This document shows, one piece after another, positions 31,754-43,524 of a stretch of DNA of 64,000 nt. A program made the position numbers and the translations under genes. The notes below the pieces were generated by a model. The model saw nothing but the letters and a program-made list of their open reading frames with translations, made no database searches and was not told the DNA's origin. This stretch comes from Linum tenue (taxonomy: Eukaryota; Streptophyta; Magnoliopsida; Malpighiales; Linaceae): positions 35,071,608 through 35,135,607 of the forward strand of contig CAMGYJ010000010.1 in assembly GCA_946122785.1 (NCBI GenBank). The letters run 5' to 3'. The first letter of the stretch is position 1. Every line of letters begins with the position of its first letter.

Positions 31754-32608
31754 CTTTAGTGTTTAATTTACATCTATATATAGCTTGCTTCCTCTCTCAT
31801 CTTGCGATCTAAACTACTTGATTGTTTGTTTACGGGCGATTTAGGTTGATGAGAAGAAAATGTTGAATTCATTTTAATAAGGGGATTCTAATTCCTCAAT
31901 TTGTAAAAAATCCTCAATATACAAATTTCTTGCACCAACCAATCAGAATATTCGACTTGCTGCCTCTACTATCATTGAGCGGTGTGTTAATACACATTGC
32001 TAGTTAATTTTGTGAATCTCGTTGTGGATCCCATGTCCCAAGGTTTCTTCTCATTTCTTTTTCTTTTTAATTTTGTGGCTGATCCGACTTTCTATTTACT
32101 CCGGTTCGTTGGCCGGTTGCAATATAATAATACTAACTAACAAAGTTTCAAAGTTTAAACTTCAGTAACTCCAATTCCATTATATTTGTGCTAAGATTAT
32201 ATGTCAATGTCATGCGAATTAACAAATAACGATATCAATTTCACTAAAAGAATTTGCCTCATTATAGTTGCAAAAATAATCGGTAGCACCTCTTAATCAA
32301 CAATCTTCATCATGAACTCCGCTACATTCATCATCCATAGGTGCTTCACAATTAAGGAAATTGCCTCATTCCATCAATGATTATGGAATTTGCTATGTAA
32401 TCACCAAACCTCGAGGTGGAAATTCTTCTTCTTCTCCTTCTTGTTTTTTTTTTTTAATACTTCATTCCTTCGTTTAATAACACATGAGGGAGAGGAGGTA
32501 TCACTCTTCCACTATTTTTAGTAGCTTTTCAATAATAATTCTTAGAAATCCTGACTTCTCGATGATCCAAGACAACAAACTCATATTTGATAGTATTCAC
32601 AACTCGAG
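31754..32608. other. spacer without genes
   Basis: AT-rich sequence with poly-T tracts; open frames are short and show no domains. Confidence 0.5.
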
Positions 32609-32617
32609 TTGGATCCT

Positions 32618-34144
32618 TCTTTTTTTCATTAAGGGAGGCGCAGGGCCAAAGCAAAGAAAGGTACAGATGCTAAGAGGAAATGGAAGAGGTTGAGGCAACT
32701 ACTTCTCTAGGAAAGGTGATGCCTCACAGGTCGTCCAGAAGGAGGTTTTGAAGCTCACTCGGCGGTGTTTCTAGTTCGTACAAACCGTAGGGATAGACGA
32801 GACTGTGCTTCGAGAGCCAGTCCGCAACTCTATTCCCTTCTCGGTAAGTATGAACCAGATTCACCACCCAATCTTGAGCAATCTTGCGCCGAATAGCCGT
32901 TAACAAATTCGCATAGGGATGGAGATGGTCTGTTCTGTTGTTCACAAGCTGAATGGCCAATCGAGAATCAGTTTCCAGGATCAGGGCTCTGCAATCAGTG
33001 TTCCAAGCTACTATGAGACCATGGTAAATAGCCCAAAGCTCAGCCATAGTAGCAGGACATGATCCCAAGCTCGAGACAAAACCACATACCCACTTACTAT
33101 TGTCATCCCCTAGAGCTCCCCCTGCACCGGCAACACCGCGATTTGGGTCCGCAACACCATCCACATTCATCTTCTGCCATCCTGCTGGAGGGGATTTCCA
33201 ACCAATCTACACTTCGATGCGGTTGGGAGGGAGGGTGTTCCGGCCAGCAATTGGGCTTGGAGAGTTCCAGGCTTTGTACCACAGTTCAGCTTTTATCTTT
33301 ATAGCTTGAGCGAGGGATGGAGCTGATAAAGCCTTGCTTGCCCCATGGAAGACCCCTTCATTTCTATTCTTCCAAATGCACCATAGAGCAATGCAGAAGA
33401 AAGCATTCCAGGGCATCCCAATGGGAGATAGCTCTTCGCAAGAAATGTTTCTCTTGAAGCACGTGTCCCAGCTGCAGCCGAAAAAGTCTGCTTGGGATTC
33501 TCCCCTAATCGCGCGGCTCCAGAAGTAGGCTGCTGGCGGGCATTCTCTGAATATATGGCTAGTGCTTTCAATGTGCGCCTCACACCTGTAGCAGGAGGCC
33601 TCTTGAGTCAGATGACACCTCTCTCTCTGTCCATTAGAACTGATCCTCCCTTGCGCAATCAACCATGTGAAGCATCTCACCTGTTCGGGCACTGGTAACC
33701 TCCATATCGTCTTCCAAAGTTGCTGGTTTATGTCTGCAGACTGAGGTTGCTGCATCTGATAAACACTCTTGCGCGAAAACCTTCCATCCGGCGTCAACTG
33801 CCAGAAAAGGGTGTCTTCCTCTGACGTCAAGGGATCCACTGCGTGTGAGGTAATCTGCCGCTGAATTTCCGGTGGAAGAATATTAGTGAACTTTTCAGTC
33901 TTCCAGTTCCCTTCCTCGTCCACAAAATCCGCCACCCTCGCATGAAGCTCCTCTTCCGGGATGTTTCCCACAGCAAGGTCTTTGAATGGTACCTGTGCAA
34001 GCCACACATCCAACCAAAACTTAGTTCGATTACCCCTATGGATATTCCAGGCACAACCTTTTTTAATAAGGTCAACCGCCTTCATAAAACTCGACCAGGT
34101 GAAGGAACTTCCCTGAATTGGCTTGAGCAGATCCTCAATTAAAA
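32618..34144 (-). mobile_element. 5'-truncated LINE (TSD TTGGATCCT)
   Basis: On the minus strand this fragment carries the C-terminal part of a plant LINE ORF2 and ends in a short A tail (T-rich at 32618-32626 on the plus strand). A 9-bp repeat TTGGATCCT at 32609-32617 and 34145-34153 fits a target-primed insertion. The endonuclease and reverse transcriptase are absent through 5' truncation, which is usual for LINEs. Confidence 0.75.
32724..34085 (-). pseudogene. LINE ORF2 C-terminus: zf-RVT and plant RNase H
   Basis: Two open frames (34085-33207 and 33170-32724) are in the same register and are separated by essentially one TAG stop at 33209-33207. The first has the zf-RVT region: LWKTIWRLPVPEQVRCFTWL, then a CYRCEAHIESTSHIFREC zinc motif. 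The second is an RNase H (RVT_3) domain with its acidic residues in place: MNVDGVAD, AELWAIYHGL, LILETDS and GNRVADWL. It would be one 454-codon frame apart from the stop, so this LINE copy is comparatively young or recently disabled. Confidence 0.8.
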
Positions 34145-34627
34145 TTGGATCCTAAATATTAAAAATGCTAATAATTGAGATTCATTATTTAAGAGCAATA
34201 TAAGCTTTAGTGAGGATGATTCTCAAATTGACTATAGGAGTTTGATCATTTGTTATAATAAAAAAAAAAATTGAGATGCATAGTATTAATAACCTTGGTA
34301 AGATTTGAACTTGATAAACATTTTTTTGAAATCTAAAATGTTTGTTGTCTAAATAACTTGTAATTCTCAAAAGTGTAAAAATATTTGTTCACTTATTACA
34401 ACCCGAAACCCCTAGAGGCTCAAACTGACCACCAACATAATAAGACACCATAGTTATTGTTAACTAACTCAATGTGGTCACATAAGTAAATAGAAATTAA
34501 TATTGCATACGACTCAAATATGTTCATCAACTGCCAGCAATGTACGCCACTCCACCATATTTTTATATACATTATTGGAGGAAGTAAGCCTTAGGAAGAA
34601 CCAGATAGGTGGAGAAGAAGACAGAAT

Positions 34628-34840
34628 AGTTATTAAATACTTCGTTTAATACAATATATATGACCATAAAAATTGTATCCATTTATAACTTTTGTATTCG
34701 TATTTTTGTTAACCTGTTTCATTTTTTCTTGTTCGTTTGATGACTTCCATACTAAACACGTATAAAACCGTATAACACGTTTAATATATGTATTTAATTA
34801 ATTATATTGCTAATTGAACTATTATTTATATATTAATTTC
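34628..34840. repeat. diverged second copy of the 31374 repeat
   Basis: The order TTATTAAATACTTCGTTTAATAC, TTCGTATT-like, TGTTCGTTTGATGACTTCC, ACTAAACACGTATAAAACCG and ATGTATTTAATTAATTA parallels 31376-31590 closely. The right inverted end was not found here, so this copy looks truncated. Confidence 0.6.
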
Positions 34841-35402
34841 ATACGTGTAATTGGCCCATTTAACCCTTTTCTCCTTTGCATGGCCTATACTGTGTTTACC
34901 TAATTAATTATATTGCTAATAGAACTATCTGTGCTTTATTGTCCCCGGTCCAAGTATGCAGTCAATGCATAGAGAAATTACCAAATCTCCCTCCGTGGAC
35001 TGCGTAGAGAGTAGGGAAAGGGAGATTAAGGGGGTTGTGGCCAAGAAACTCCATATAGTAGTGTTAGGATCGTTAAATTAAATCACTCAGAATGACGTCC
35101 AATTTCGTGACTGTTGTTTTTTCTCTCTGACTCTGAAGAGTTCCCTCCGTCTTCTCACTTTCCTCTAGCGGTGACGTTTCATCTTCTCACTTGCTTGGAG
35201 CGTGGTTCCTTGGTTACTGATCATCTCCTGATTCTGCTTCACTCTATCCCCTTTTCACTCTGATCCCCTGCCTTCTCTGTCCCATTGGTTTCTGGTGTAC
35301 CTTTCCCCTGTCACTGCACTCCGCTCCCACCTCTGTCTTTTGGCCGTCTCCGTAGATTCGTCTTGTTGGCTTTTATCTCTTTTTGGGGGCCTTGCCTCAG
35401 CA

Positions 35403-36150
35403 ATGGAAGACGAGTTAGCAACAAAGCTGTCGGGTATTGAATTAACTGAAGAAGAAGAAGAAACGACCATCAGCTTCGAAGAGACTATTGTTACTGAAGG
35501 AGTCGAAGAAGTTATTAGAGAACTTGGTCTTGCTGGAAAAGTCATTAAGGGCTCGCCACCATCTGCTCGTATCCTCAAGAGGATTCTTAGTGAAGTCTGG
35601 AAACTGAGAAAAGATTTCGATCTCCAAGTTACAAAAGACCAGATTTTGAGTATTCAACTCTACAGCTATGAAGACAAGAACAAAGTCCTCTATGGAGGAC
35701 CGAGGCATTTGGAGCATCAGCTTCTGATCTTTAAGGAAGTACCTCCCGATATGGATTTGACAAAAACTGAATTTTTCATGGGCTGATTTCTGGGTTCTTA
35801 TCAGGAAGTTCCCTCTGAATATGAGAAACGTCCAAATGGCGGAGAAAGTCAGATCTATGTTTGGAACTTTCATCCGCTGGGATGAACTGCACTCCGGAGT
35901 CAGTAGTGACTATATGCGAATCAGGGTGTCGGTGTGTGTGCAGAAACCCCTAAGAAGGATTGTCAAAATGCAAAGTAAAGACGGCCCGGTGTCATACATA
36001 GTAGGTTATGAGAGGTTACCCATTTTCTATTTCAAGTGCGGATTGTTTGGTCATCTCAAGAAGTCTTGCCCCCTATTGCTGGAAGGAGATGCTGACAAGG
36101 AAGATCCTTATGGTCCCTGGTTGAGAGCTGATTCCACCCCCCCCCCCTAA
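35403..36150 (+). pseudogene. LINE ORF1 (DUF4283/zinc-knuckle gag-like), frameshifted
   Basis: The start ATG at 35403 opens an acidic N-terminus followed by a DUF4283-like RNA-binding region. A frameshift lies near 35780, after which the product continues with FWVLIRKFPLNMRNVQMAEK. The zinc knuckle reads FYFKCGLFGHLKKSCP near 36030. The canonical form is CxxCGxxGHxxxxC, so the first cysteine is replaced by phenylalanine. A lysine/glutamate-rich tail (36247-36576) follows a C-run at about 36138-36147. Confidence 0.7.
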
Positions 36151-36752
36151 AAAAGATGTCTCTGAAATAAAAAGACAAACCTCATCAGTTAGCAAAATTG
36201 TGGGAGGAAGTTCAGGCAGAGAAAAAGATCAAATCGGAAGAAGATATTGGAGGTGAAGCAAATTGAACAGCAAGCAGAGAAAGATGAACAAGTTGAGAAG
36301 CAAGCAAAAATTATCACTAAAGAACTACTAGTTATCAAGGTTAATGATTCCACGGTGGAACAGACCATTGAGGAAAAGCAAGGGGAAAAGAGTAAGGACA
36401 ACCACCAGATCCCCTCGGGAATGCAGAATACAGATCAGCTAGGTAAGGGTGAGGTTACCACTGAAGCAGTGGCTGCAAAGGACAATACACAATTCATAGA
36501 AAGCGTGGTTGACAGTGGGCAGACCAATAGTGAACGAAATATCAAAGGAGGGAAAAAAATGGTTTCGAGTGGATAGAAAGGCTCCTGATTCCCAAAACCA
36601 AAAGCAAGACAGAATAGACATGGGTAAACGAAGAACTCCGGATGACATGGACATAGATGAGGCCCCTTTGGGCGAAAAACTTCGAAATCCTTCTCTAATA
36701 CTGATGTGGATGCGATGTGGCGGACCTTGCCGGAGAGCAAGGCCGCTGAGCC

Positions 36753-39700
36753 CAATGAAGATCCTAAGCTACAACTGCCGAGGTTTGGGCAGCTCCTCGG
36801 CAGTTGCTAAGTTGAAAAGGCTGACCAGGAAGCAACAACCTTATATGTTGTTTCTTATGGAAACTAGGAAAGATGAGAAGGGGTGGCAAGAAATCCAACA
36901 TAAACTGGGCTTTTCGGGAGGTTGTGGTGTGGCTGCTAGAAATGATAAGGGGTGGAAAGCTGGTGGTCTTTGTTTGTTGTGGAATGATGAAGTTTCTGTT
37001 GTTAAAGTCTCCTCAACTCTCCATCATATTGATGTTCTTGTGAGTAGTGGGGAAGGGGGAGATCGTTGGAGGCTGACGGGTTTTTATGGGTGGGCTGATA
37101 GTGATGATAGGTTCAGATCTTGGGACCTTCTCAGAGATCTAAAAAATGGGTGTTCTCTACCCTGGGTGTGCGTTGGATATTTTAACCAGATTCTTTCAGG
37201 TGAAGAGAAGAGAGGGGGCAGACTCATTAATGAGTATTAAGCTTCGGAATTCAGAGAAGCTCTGGAATATTGTGGTCTTTTGGATTGTGGTTTTATGGGG
37301 TACCCTTTTACTTGGGAAAACAGTAGAGCAAATGAAGGTTTTATTGAAGAAAGGCTCGACAGATGTGTTGCAAGTTGGGAGTGGAAAACTGCTTTTCCTC
37401 ACCACCAAGTTTTTCATCTGGACATGTGTGGTTCTGACCTCCGCCCTGTCCTTCTATATACAGTGGGGAAAGAAGAGGATGACATTAGGTGGGGATGGTA
37501 TTTCCGTGTGGAGCCCTTTTGGCTCAAGGACCCTGAGAGTGAGGCCATTATTAGAAAGGCTTGCTGTGATCATGCTAATGATAATCTCCAGGATGTTCTC
37601 GCAAGTTGCAGATCAGAATTGCTAAGTTGGAGCAAAAGGAAATTTGGGGATATAAGGAAGAAAATTGAGAAGGTTGAGAAGTTGCTCAAGACGTTTAAAT
37701 ACAAACCTAAGACAGATTTGGTTCTGGAGTAGAGAAGAGCGTTGGAAGTAGAGAGGAGTGAACTGATACAACATGAGGAAGAGCTGTGTAAACAACGATC
37801 TAGGGCTGATTGGTTGAAAGGAGGAGATAAAAATATGAAATTTTTCCATGCTAAGGCTACTGCTAGAAGGAAGAGGAATACCATTGAGCAACTGCGGGAT
37901 GAGAATGGAAGATTGTTTAAAGGGCAGAAGGATGTTTCCTCTTGCATCAACGACTACTACAAATCCCTTTTCAAGAAAGGTATTGTTCCTGGGTCAGATT
38001 TAATGCTTAAAGCGTTAAAAAGGAAAGTAACTCCTACTATGAATGCTTTACTCCTTAAATCAGTGAGTAATGAGGAAATAAAAGCTGCCCTAGATCAGAT
38101 GAGCCCTACTAAAGCGCCAGGTTTGGATGGCTTCTCTGCAGGTTTCTTCCAGAAAAATTGGAATTCTATTGGGCACAAAGTGATGGAGACAGTAAAAAAT
38201 TTCTTTGACAATAGTGAACTCCCCATGGATCTGAACCATACCCTCATCGCCCTTATACCTAAGGTGAAATCCCCTAACACGACAAAAGATTTTAGACCTA
38301 TTAGCTTCTGCCGAGTGGTTTATAAAATTATTTCAAAAGTTTTGGCTAATAGGCTAAAGCTGATTTTGGATGATCTGATTTCGGAAGAACAAAGCGCTTT
38401 TGTCCCGGGAAGTTTCATAACTGATAATGTGATTGTTGCCTTTGAATGTTTCCAGTTCATGAAGAGAAGAGAGAAGGCAAATGATGGGGTTTTTTGCGGC
38501 AAAATTGGATATGGCTAAGGCCTACGACCGTGTTGAATGGGACTTCTTGGAAAAAGTGATGAAAAAGCTTGGTTTTGATGAGAGATGGGTTGGTCTGATC
38601 ATGAAGTGTGTTACTTCCGGCTCTTATTCTATATTGGTTGATGGCCATAAGTCTGAAAGTTTTTACTCCCTCTCGTGGATTAAGGCAGGGGGATCCGATT
38701 TCACCCTATCTTTTCCTTTTGTGTGCTGAAGGACTCTCTGCTCTTATTAACAAAGCCGAGGATGAAGGAAGATTGCATGGGATTCAGATACAAAAGAAAG
38801 CTCCAACTATCTCACATCTACTATTAGCGGATGACTGTGTTATCTTTGGTAAAGCTACGTTACGAGAATGTGATCAACTCACAGAGATCCTAAATATCTA
38901 TACTAGAGAATCGGGGCAGCAGGTTAATTTCTCTAAATCTGAGCTTTCCTTCAGCAAGAATGTGAGGGTTAGCAAGAGGCTGGAAATTTGTGGCACCCTG
39001 TGTATCAAAGAGGTGGACAAACATTCTAAATATCTTGGACTTCCCACTGTGGTGGGAAGATCAAAAAAGATCATCTTCAAGGAGATTAAGGAAAGGGTCC
39101 AAAAAACTTAAGGATTGGAAAGGCAAAACTATGTCACAAGCAGGAAAGGAAGTTCTGATCAAAGCGGTGGCTCAAGCCCAATGTTTACCCTATGTCTGTT
39201 TTCCATGTTCCTGAGGGTACTCTAAACGAAATTGAAAAGATGATTGCAAACTTATGGTGGGGGCAGAAAGGAAAAGAATCAAAGATCCACTGGCTGCAGT
39301 GGGATGAGCTCTGTGACGATAAGGAGGACGGAGGTTTGGGTTTTAGGGACCTTAGATCTTTCAATTATGCTATGCTAGGCAAACAGGTGTGGAACGTGCT
39401 TTCTAGACCTCCCTCGCTCATGGCCAGAGTTTTGAAAGCCCATTATTTCCCTAAAACTGATATTCTTGAGGCTAAGGTTGGCTACCAACCAAGCTACATC
39501 TGGAAAAGCATAATGGGGGTGAAAGAGAAGATTGTTGAGGGATTCAGATGGAGAGTCGGGAATGGGGAATCGATAAGCATATGGAAGGATGAATGGATCC
39601 CTGGGAAGAGCTTTTACCAGGCTGATCTTTTTCTTATTGGGGAGGTCTTTGATGAACATGTTTGTGATCTCATTGATGCAGGTACAGGTGGCTGGGATGT

Positions 39701-39938
39701 TGACAGGCTGAAAGAGCGGTTTTCTATATGTGACAAAATACTTATCTCTAAGATTCCCCTTCAATCTCCCCTTGGAACCGATTCTAGGGTGTGGAAGGTT
39801 TCGGAGAATGGGGCTTATTCGGTTAAATCAACTTATTACTTTATTCGGAATAATCGTAATCAATCCATGGTTCGCATCCACAACAAAAATCCAGATGATT
39901 CTGAGGTATGGAAACTCCTATGGAAGATTAACATTTAG
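36753..39938 (+). pseudogene. LINE ORF2: endonuclease, reverse transcriptase, zf-RVT
   Basis: ORF2 begins MKILSYNCRGLGSS at 36753, the N-terminus of the exonuclease/endonuclease domain. RT motifs follow: LIPKVKSPNTTKDFRPISFC (about 38245-38310), KLDMAKAYDRVEWDFLEKVM (about 38502-38560), RGLRQGDPISPYLFLLCAEG (about 38679-38740), and LADDCVIF in place of YADD (about 38824). The zf-RVT part (39192-39938) includes the LWWG and HWLQWDELC motifs. Frameshifts occur near 37240, 37730, 38510, 38680 and 39110. The zinc-binding end of zf-RVT appears deleted around 39940-40060. Confidence 0.8.
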
Positions 39939-40067
39939 CCTAAAGTTCGAATCTTCCTATGGATAGTGTGCAAAATGATCTTACCTGTGGGCGAGATCGT
40001 CCCACGAGCTATGGGGTGGCTGTCGTCGTATCTTGCTGCTTAATCTCCCTCTGTTCTTAATTCGTCG

Positions 40068-40628
40068 GTGAGTCCGCCCATTCCCAGATCTGCGCAGGAG
40101 TCCCGCTGGTCTCCTCCTCCTGAGGGTTTCTTCAAGATGAATACTGATGGTGGAACTCTGCAACCTCAAGGAATTGGTCTGGGTTGCATCATCCGGGACT
40201 GGAATGGAATGTTTGTCGGAGCTATGGCGGTGAAGGAGAAGGGTGCATGCAGGCTAATCGAAGCGGAAGCAAAAGCAATGATTATGGGGCTTCGAGAAGC
40301 TAATCGTTGGTCAATAAGCCCTTTGATTGTTGAATTTGATTGCCAGATGCTCGTAAATTTGTTGAAGAACGAAGAAGAGAATTTCACAGAGTTGGGAATA
40401 TGGCGTGATGAGCTGAATGAAATGACTATGGTTAATGAATCTCTGTCGAATTGTAAGGTTAGGTGGGTGTTTTCGTCTAGAAAGACCAACACGGTGGCCC
40501 ACTGGTTGGCTCATGCTGGGTCGGGTTGGAACAATCAATTGGTTTGGGTGGAGAATCCACCTCTTTCTCTCTCTCTTTGTAGTTTAATCGAGGCCGATCT
40601 GGGCCAAGGTCCTTTGCGACAAGGTTGA
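40068..40628 (+). pseudogene. LINE C-terminal RNase H domain
   Basis: The frame contains FFKMNTDGGTLQPQGIGLG, an EAEAKAMIMGLREA segment, PLIVEFDCQMLVNLL and TNTVAHWLAHAGSG, the order expected for the plant RVT_3 RNase H fold. The ends match the 3' part of ORF2 although a stop and deletion separate it from the RT part. Catalytic aspartates and glutamate are largely preserved. Confidence 0.75.
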
Positions 40629-40681
40629 TTTCTTTTTAATAGTATTTAGCAGGTTTCCTATAAAAAATCACTCAGAATGAC

Positions 40682-41230
40682 CACCCCAACCAATCATGGC
40701 GCCGCGCAACAGGGCTTCTCCGGACGTTTTATGTGGCATTTATCGGGGCCTCCGTTTTGGCTATTGATGGTGCAACTTCTAACCACCAGTCTGGTGCCAT
40801 TGGTATAGTCGGTTTTACAGGAGCTGTTCCGTCCTTCGCGTTCGATTCTTTTCTCCGCGGTATCTCTGACCCATGATTGGTTGAGCTGCTAGCTATAAGG
40901 GAAGCACTGTATTTGCTACAACGAGGCAATTGGCATGACAAATTAGTCTCGGGCGACATATCTAATGCTCGTGCAGGTGCTATTTTTATGAGGTTCATGC
41001 CTTATTATTACAGTTGCCTAAGGTCATTTTACAATTCACACCTCGAGATGCGAATCGGGCTGCCCATTCAGTGGCGAAACAAGCCTTACGCTTTCCTGGT
41101 CTACCACCTTTGTTGTTTGACTTTTCCTATCTGTTCTATCTGTAATTTGGTAAGTGAGTGTGCTGATCTTTGAAGCCACCCTTATCATTACCTTGTAAAT
41201 CTAACAAGATTTATGTTGACAAAAAAAAAA
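40682..41230 (+). mobile_element. second, 5'-truncated LINE tail (RNase H) with poly-A
   Basis: This fragment begins right after the 3' target duplication of the 35097 LINE and encodes broken RNase H pieces (LAIDGATSNHQSGAIG, then ELLAIREALYLLQRGNWHD). It ends in A10 at 41221-41230. The following bases, TTCACTCAAAATGAG, resemble the AAATCACTCAGAATGAC target motif (14 of 17 when aligned with the last A residues), so this older fragment probably used the same site first. Confidence 0.7.
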
Positions 41231-41246
41231 TTCACTCAAAATGAGA

Positions 41247-42420
41247 AAACAATGATCCAAAGATATATATAAAATTATATCCCTCAACATACAAAGTGAA
41301 AAAAGTATGACATTGAGTCATCCTAATCCTAACACTAATATAAAGAGGTTCTTCATGAGAATGTGTTTAATTCTAAATTTCGAGCCTTCTGAGTAATTTT
41401 AGGAAGGATATATTTGTTATTTTAATTAATAAAATCCAAACGGAAGACTTTTGTTAATTATATAAATGGAAAACGAGATTTAGTAAGAAATCATTATGAA
41501 ACCAATTATTATATGATTTTAGGTAGGAAATATGCATGGTTTTATGAATTTTGGCCGAGGGTTATGACGTGTGTATATAGGTCTGTTTGTTCATATATTT
41601 TTTTTATAGATTTTGAGGTTTTTCATTATTCCTCTTTATTATAACTCGAATGATTTGTTGTCTACTAGAAGCCACAGATTGGATTAGAGTTAGCCGTTAT
41701 ACTTCTCATACACACGTTGTGTTAGTGAACCACGTAAAGCTATTATTTCTATACTTTTTTGCTATCATTGTCTTTCTTACTATTCTCCTTTAGTTAGAGC
41801 TAACATAAATCTCAAGAACTAAGGTTAAGGGGTTTTCAATTTCTCATAAATTCAGTGAACTATATCTCATTCGTTTCAACTCTGATTTTAAAAATGTTGG
41901 ATAAGAAAAGCCATAGTAATTGAAATTTTTCAAAAAAAAGTTGAAGAATATTACGATGAGTAATTTTATAAGAATTATACATCAAAGACAATAGTAGTTA
42001 GGTAACAACTTACCTTTACTCTTTTATTGTTTTTAACTTCAAGTTCATTAATTCAAGAGAAAACAATGTACCCACTAAAAAATAAAGTTTTGTGCCAAAT
42101 AGTATATCTCAATTGTTGTAAATTTACAGATTCAGGATTAGATGCGAGTTGTAGACAACATTGTTATAAATTTCGAAAGAGCTAAATATTTTGTAATGTC
42201 TACTTCAAAGACAGTGACAAAATGAGAGAACATTCACCTCCTCATCCCATACAAACTGAGAGCATGAAGTCAAATTTTCATATCAAGCTCATCTATTCCA
42301 ACATCGCGAACCCCTTAAGTGAGTACACAGTTTGAATATACCGAAGAATGAAAAAGAGCAATCTCAGACAAAATTCATGACATGTAAAGGGTAAATTTTA
42401 AGTTATTGAAATGGAGTTCT
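41247..42420. other. AT-rich spacer
   Basis: No gene, RNA gene or bounded repeat was identified. Confidence 0.6.
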
Positions 42421-42715
42421 CACCATTCTAAACATGTTTCCATCAAATTTTAGCATTTAGTGAAATGGAGGAGAAGAAGGAAGAGTATGGTAATAGCAAA
42501 GGTAGTGAATTCAGTAATGGATATAATGACATTATTGAGATAAAGGAAGATATTATTGATTGTGGATATAGAAATTTTAATGATGAAAATAGCGAAATTG
42601 ATTATATTTATGATTTGGATTAGGTGAAATTCTACTGTCGTGTATAGATGTTTCACCGTTCCAAACATTTTACCGTTAAAATTTGGTTTTCCGATGAAAT
42701 GCAGGAGAAGAAGGA
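42421..42715 (+). repeat. two diverged direct copies of a 61-bp block
   Basis: The segments 42421-42481 and 42655-42715 align almost without gaps: CACCATTCTAAACATGTTTC versus CACCGTTCCAAACATTTTAC at the start, and both end in GGAGAAGAAGGA. The spacing is 234 bp. The origin is unknown. Confidence 0.65.
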
Positions 42716-42835
42716 TGGGACTTAATGATGAATATAAAATTTCATTAATGAAGGTGAAGCTTAGAACCTTTCCTTCCAAATGAATCAGAGACACCAGCAC
42801 CACAGTGAGCATTCTACCAGGTCAGCTCCATCTCC

Positions 42836-43393
42836 CTACAAAGCTTTCACAGTCATTTTATCCAACATATCACTCCAATTCAAGGGGAGTGCAACTGTCC
42901 TCTTAAGAAGAGCAGCAGCAAAGTCAACAGTATAAGAGCATTCACAAAATAGGTGTTGTCGAGATTCAACAGCAGCTTTACACAGGGGACAAGTATCATC
43001 AGTTATCCATCCCCAACTCTTAAGTTTATCACGAGTTGCAATCCTATCAAGGATGATCAACCAGGTGATGAAGCGATTGCGAAATTTGCCCCATATAACT
43101 CTCCACCAAGACACCTCGGGCTTTTTAAGACGAATTGTATCCCAGATCAATGAAACAGAGAACTTGTTCATCTTTCTTCCCATCCAAGACACATGTCCAT
43201 CTATCTCAAGAGCCATTCTGAATTGGAGCCAAGGACGGATCTTGAGTAGTTGCTTCCAAATCCATGATCCAGAAGATGTGAGCCTGACATCCCAAATACA
43301 GTTACCCCGTAGCCTATATCGAGTACACCAGGCCACCCAAAAACTCCCCCTTGAACCAATAGAAGCCAGATCAGCTAGCAAGACACGCAACAT
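42836..43393 (-). pseudogene. LINE zf-RVT region
   Basis: The 185-codon frame includes RNRFITWLIILDRIATRDKL and the zinc-binding pattern CPLCKAAVESRQHLFCEC. It stops at 42836. Translation of the next 150 bases in other frames gives WKER-type residues, so the true ORF2 end was lost by frameshift. Confidence 0.7.
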
Positions 43394-43524
43394 ACCATGA
43401 ACTCAGATCTTTTAAGCCAAGCCCCCTTCATTATTTGGTAAGGCAATTGAATCCCAGGAGACCTTGGCCCTACCAACCCCATCCCCATGCCACAAAAAAT
43501 TGGAGCAGATTCTTTGAATAGATT

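Larger units (their letters stand above)
35097..40664 (+). mobile_element. near-full-length LINE with RNase H (17-bp TSD)
   Basis: The element has a 5' leader, ORF1 (gag-like), ORF2 (endonuclease, RT, zf-RVT) and a C-terminal RNase H domain. It is bounded by a 17-bp duplication, AAATCACTCAGAATGAC, at 35080-35096 and 40665-40681. The A tail is only about six bases. Frameshifts and stops in both ORFs show it is inactive. Confidence 0.85.
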
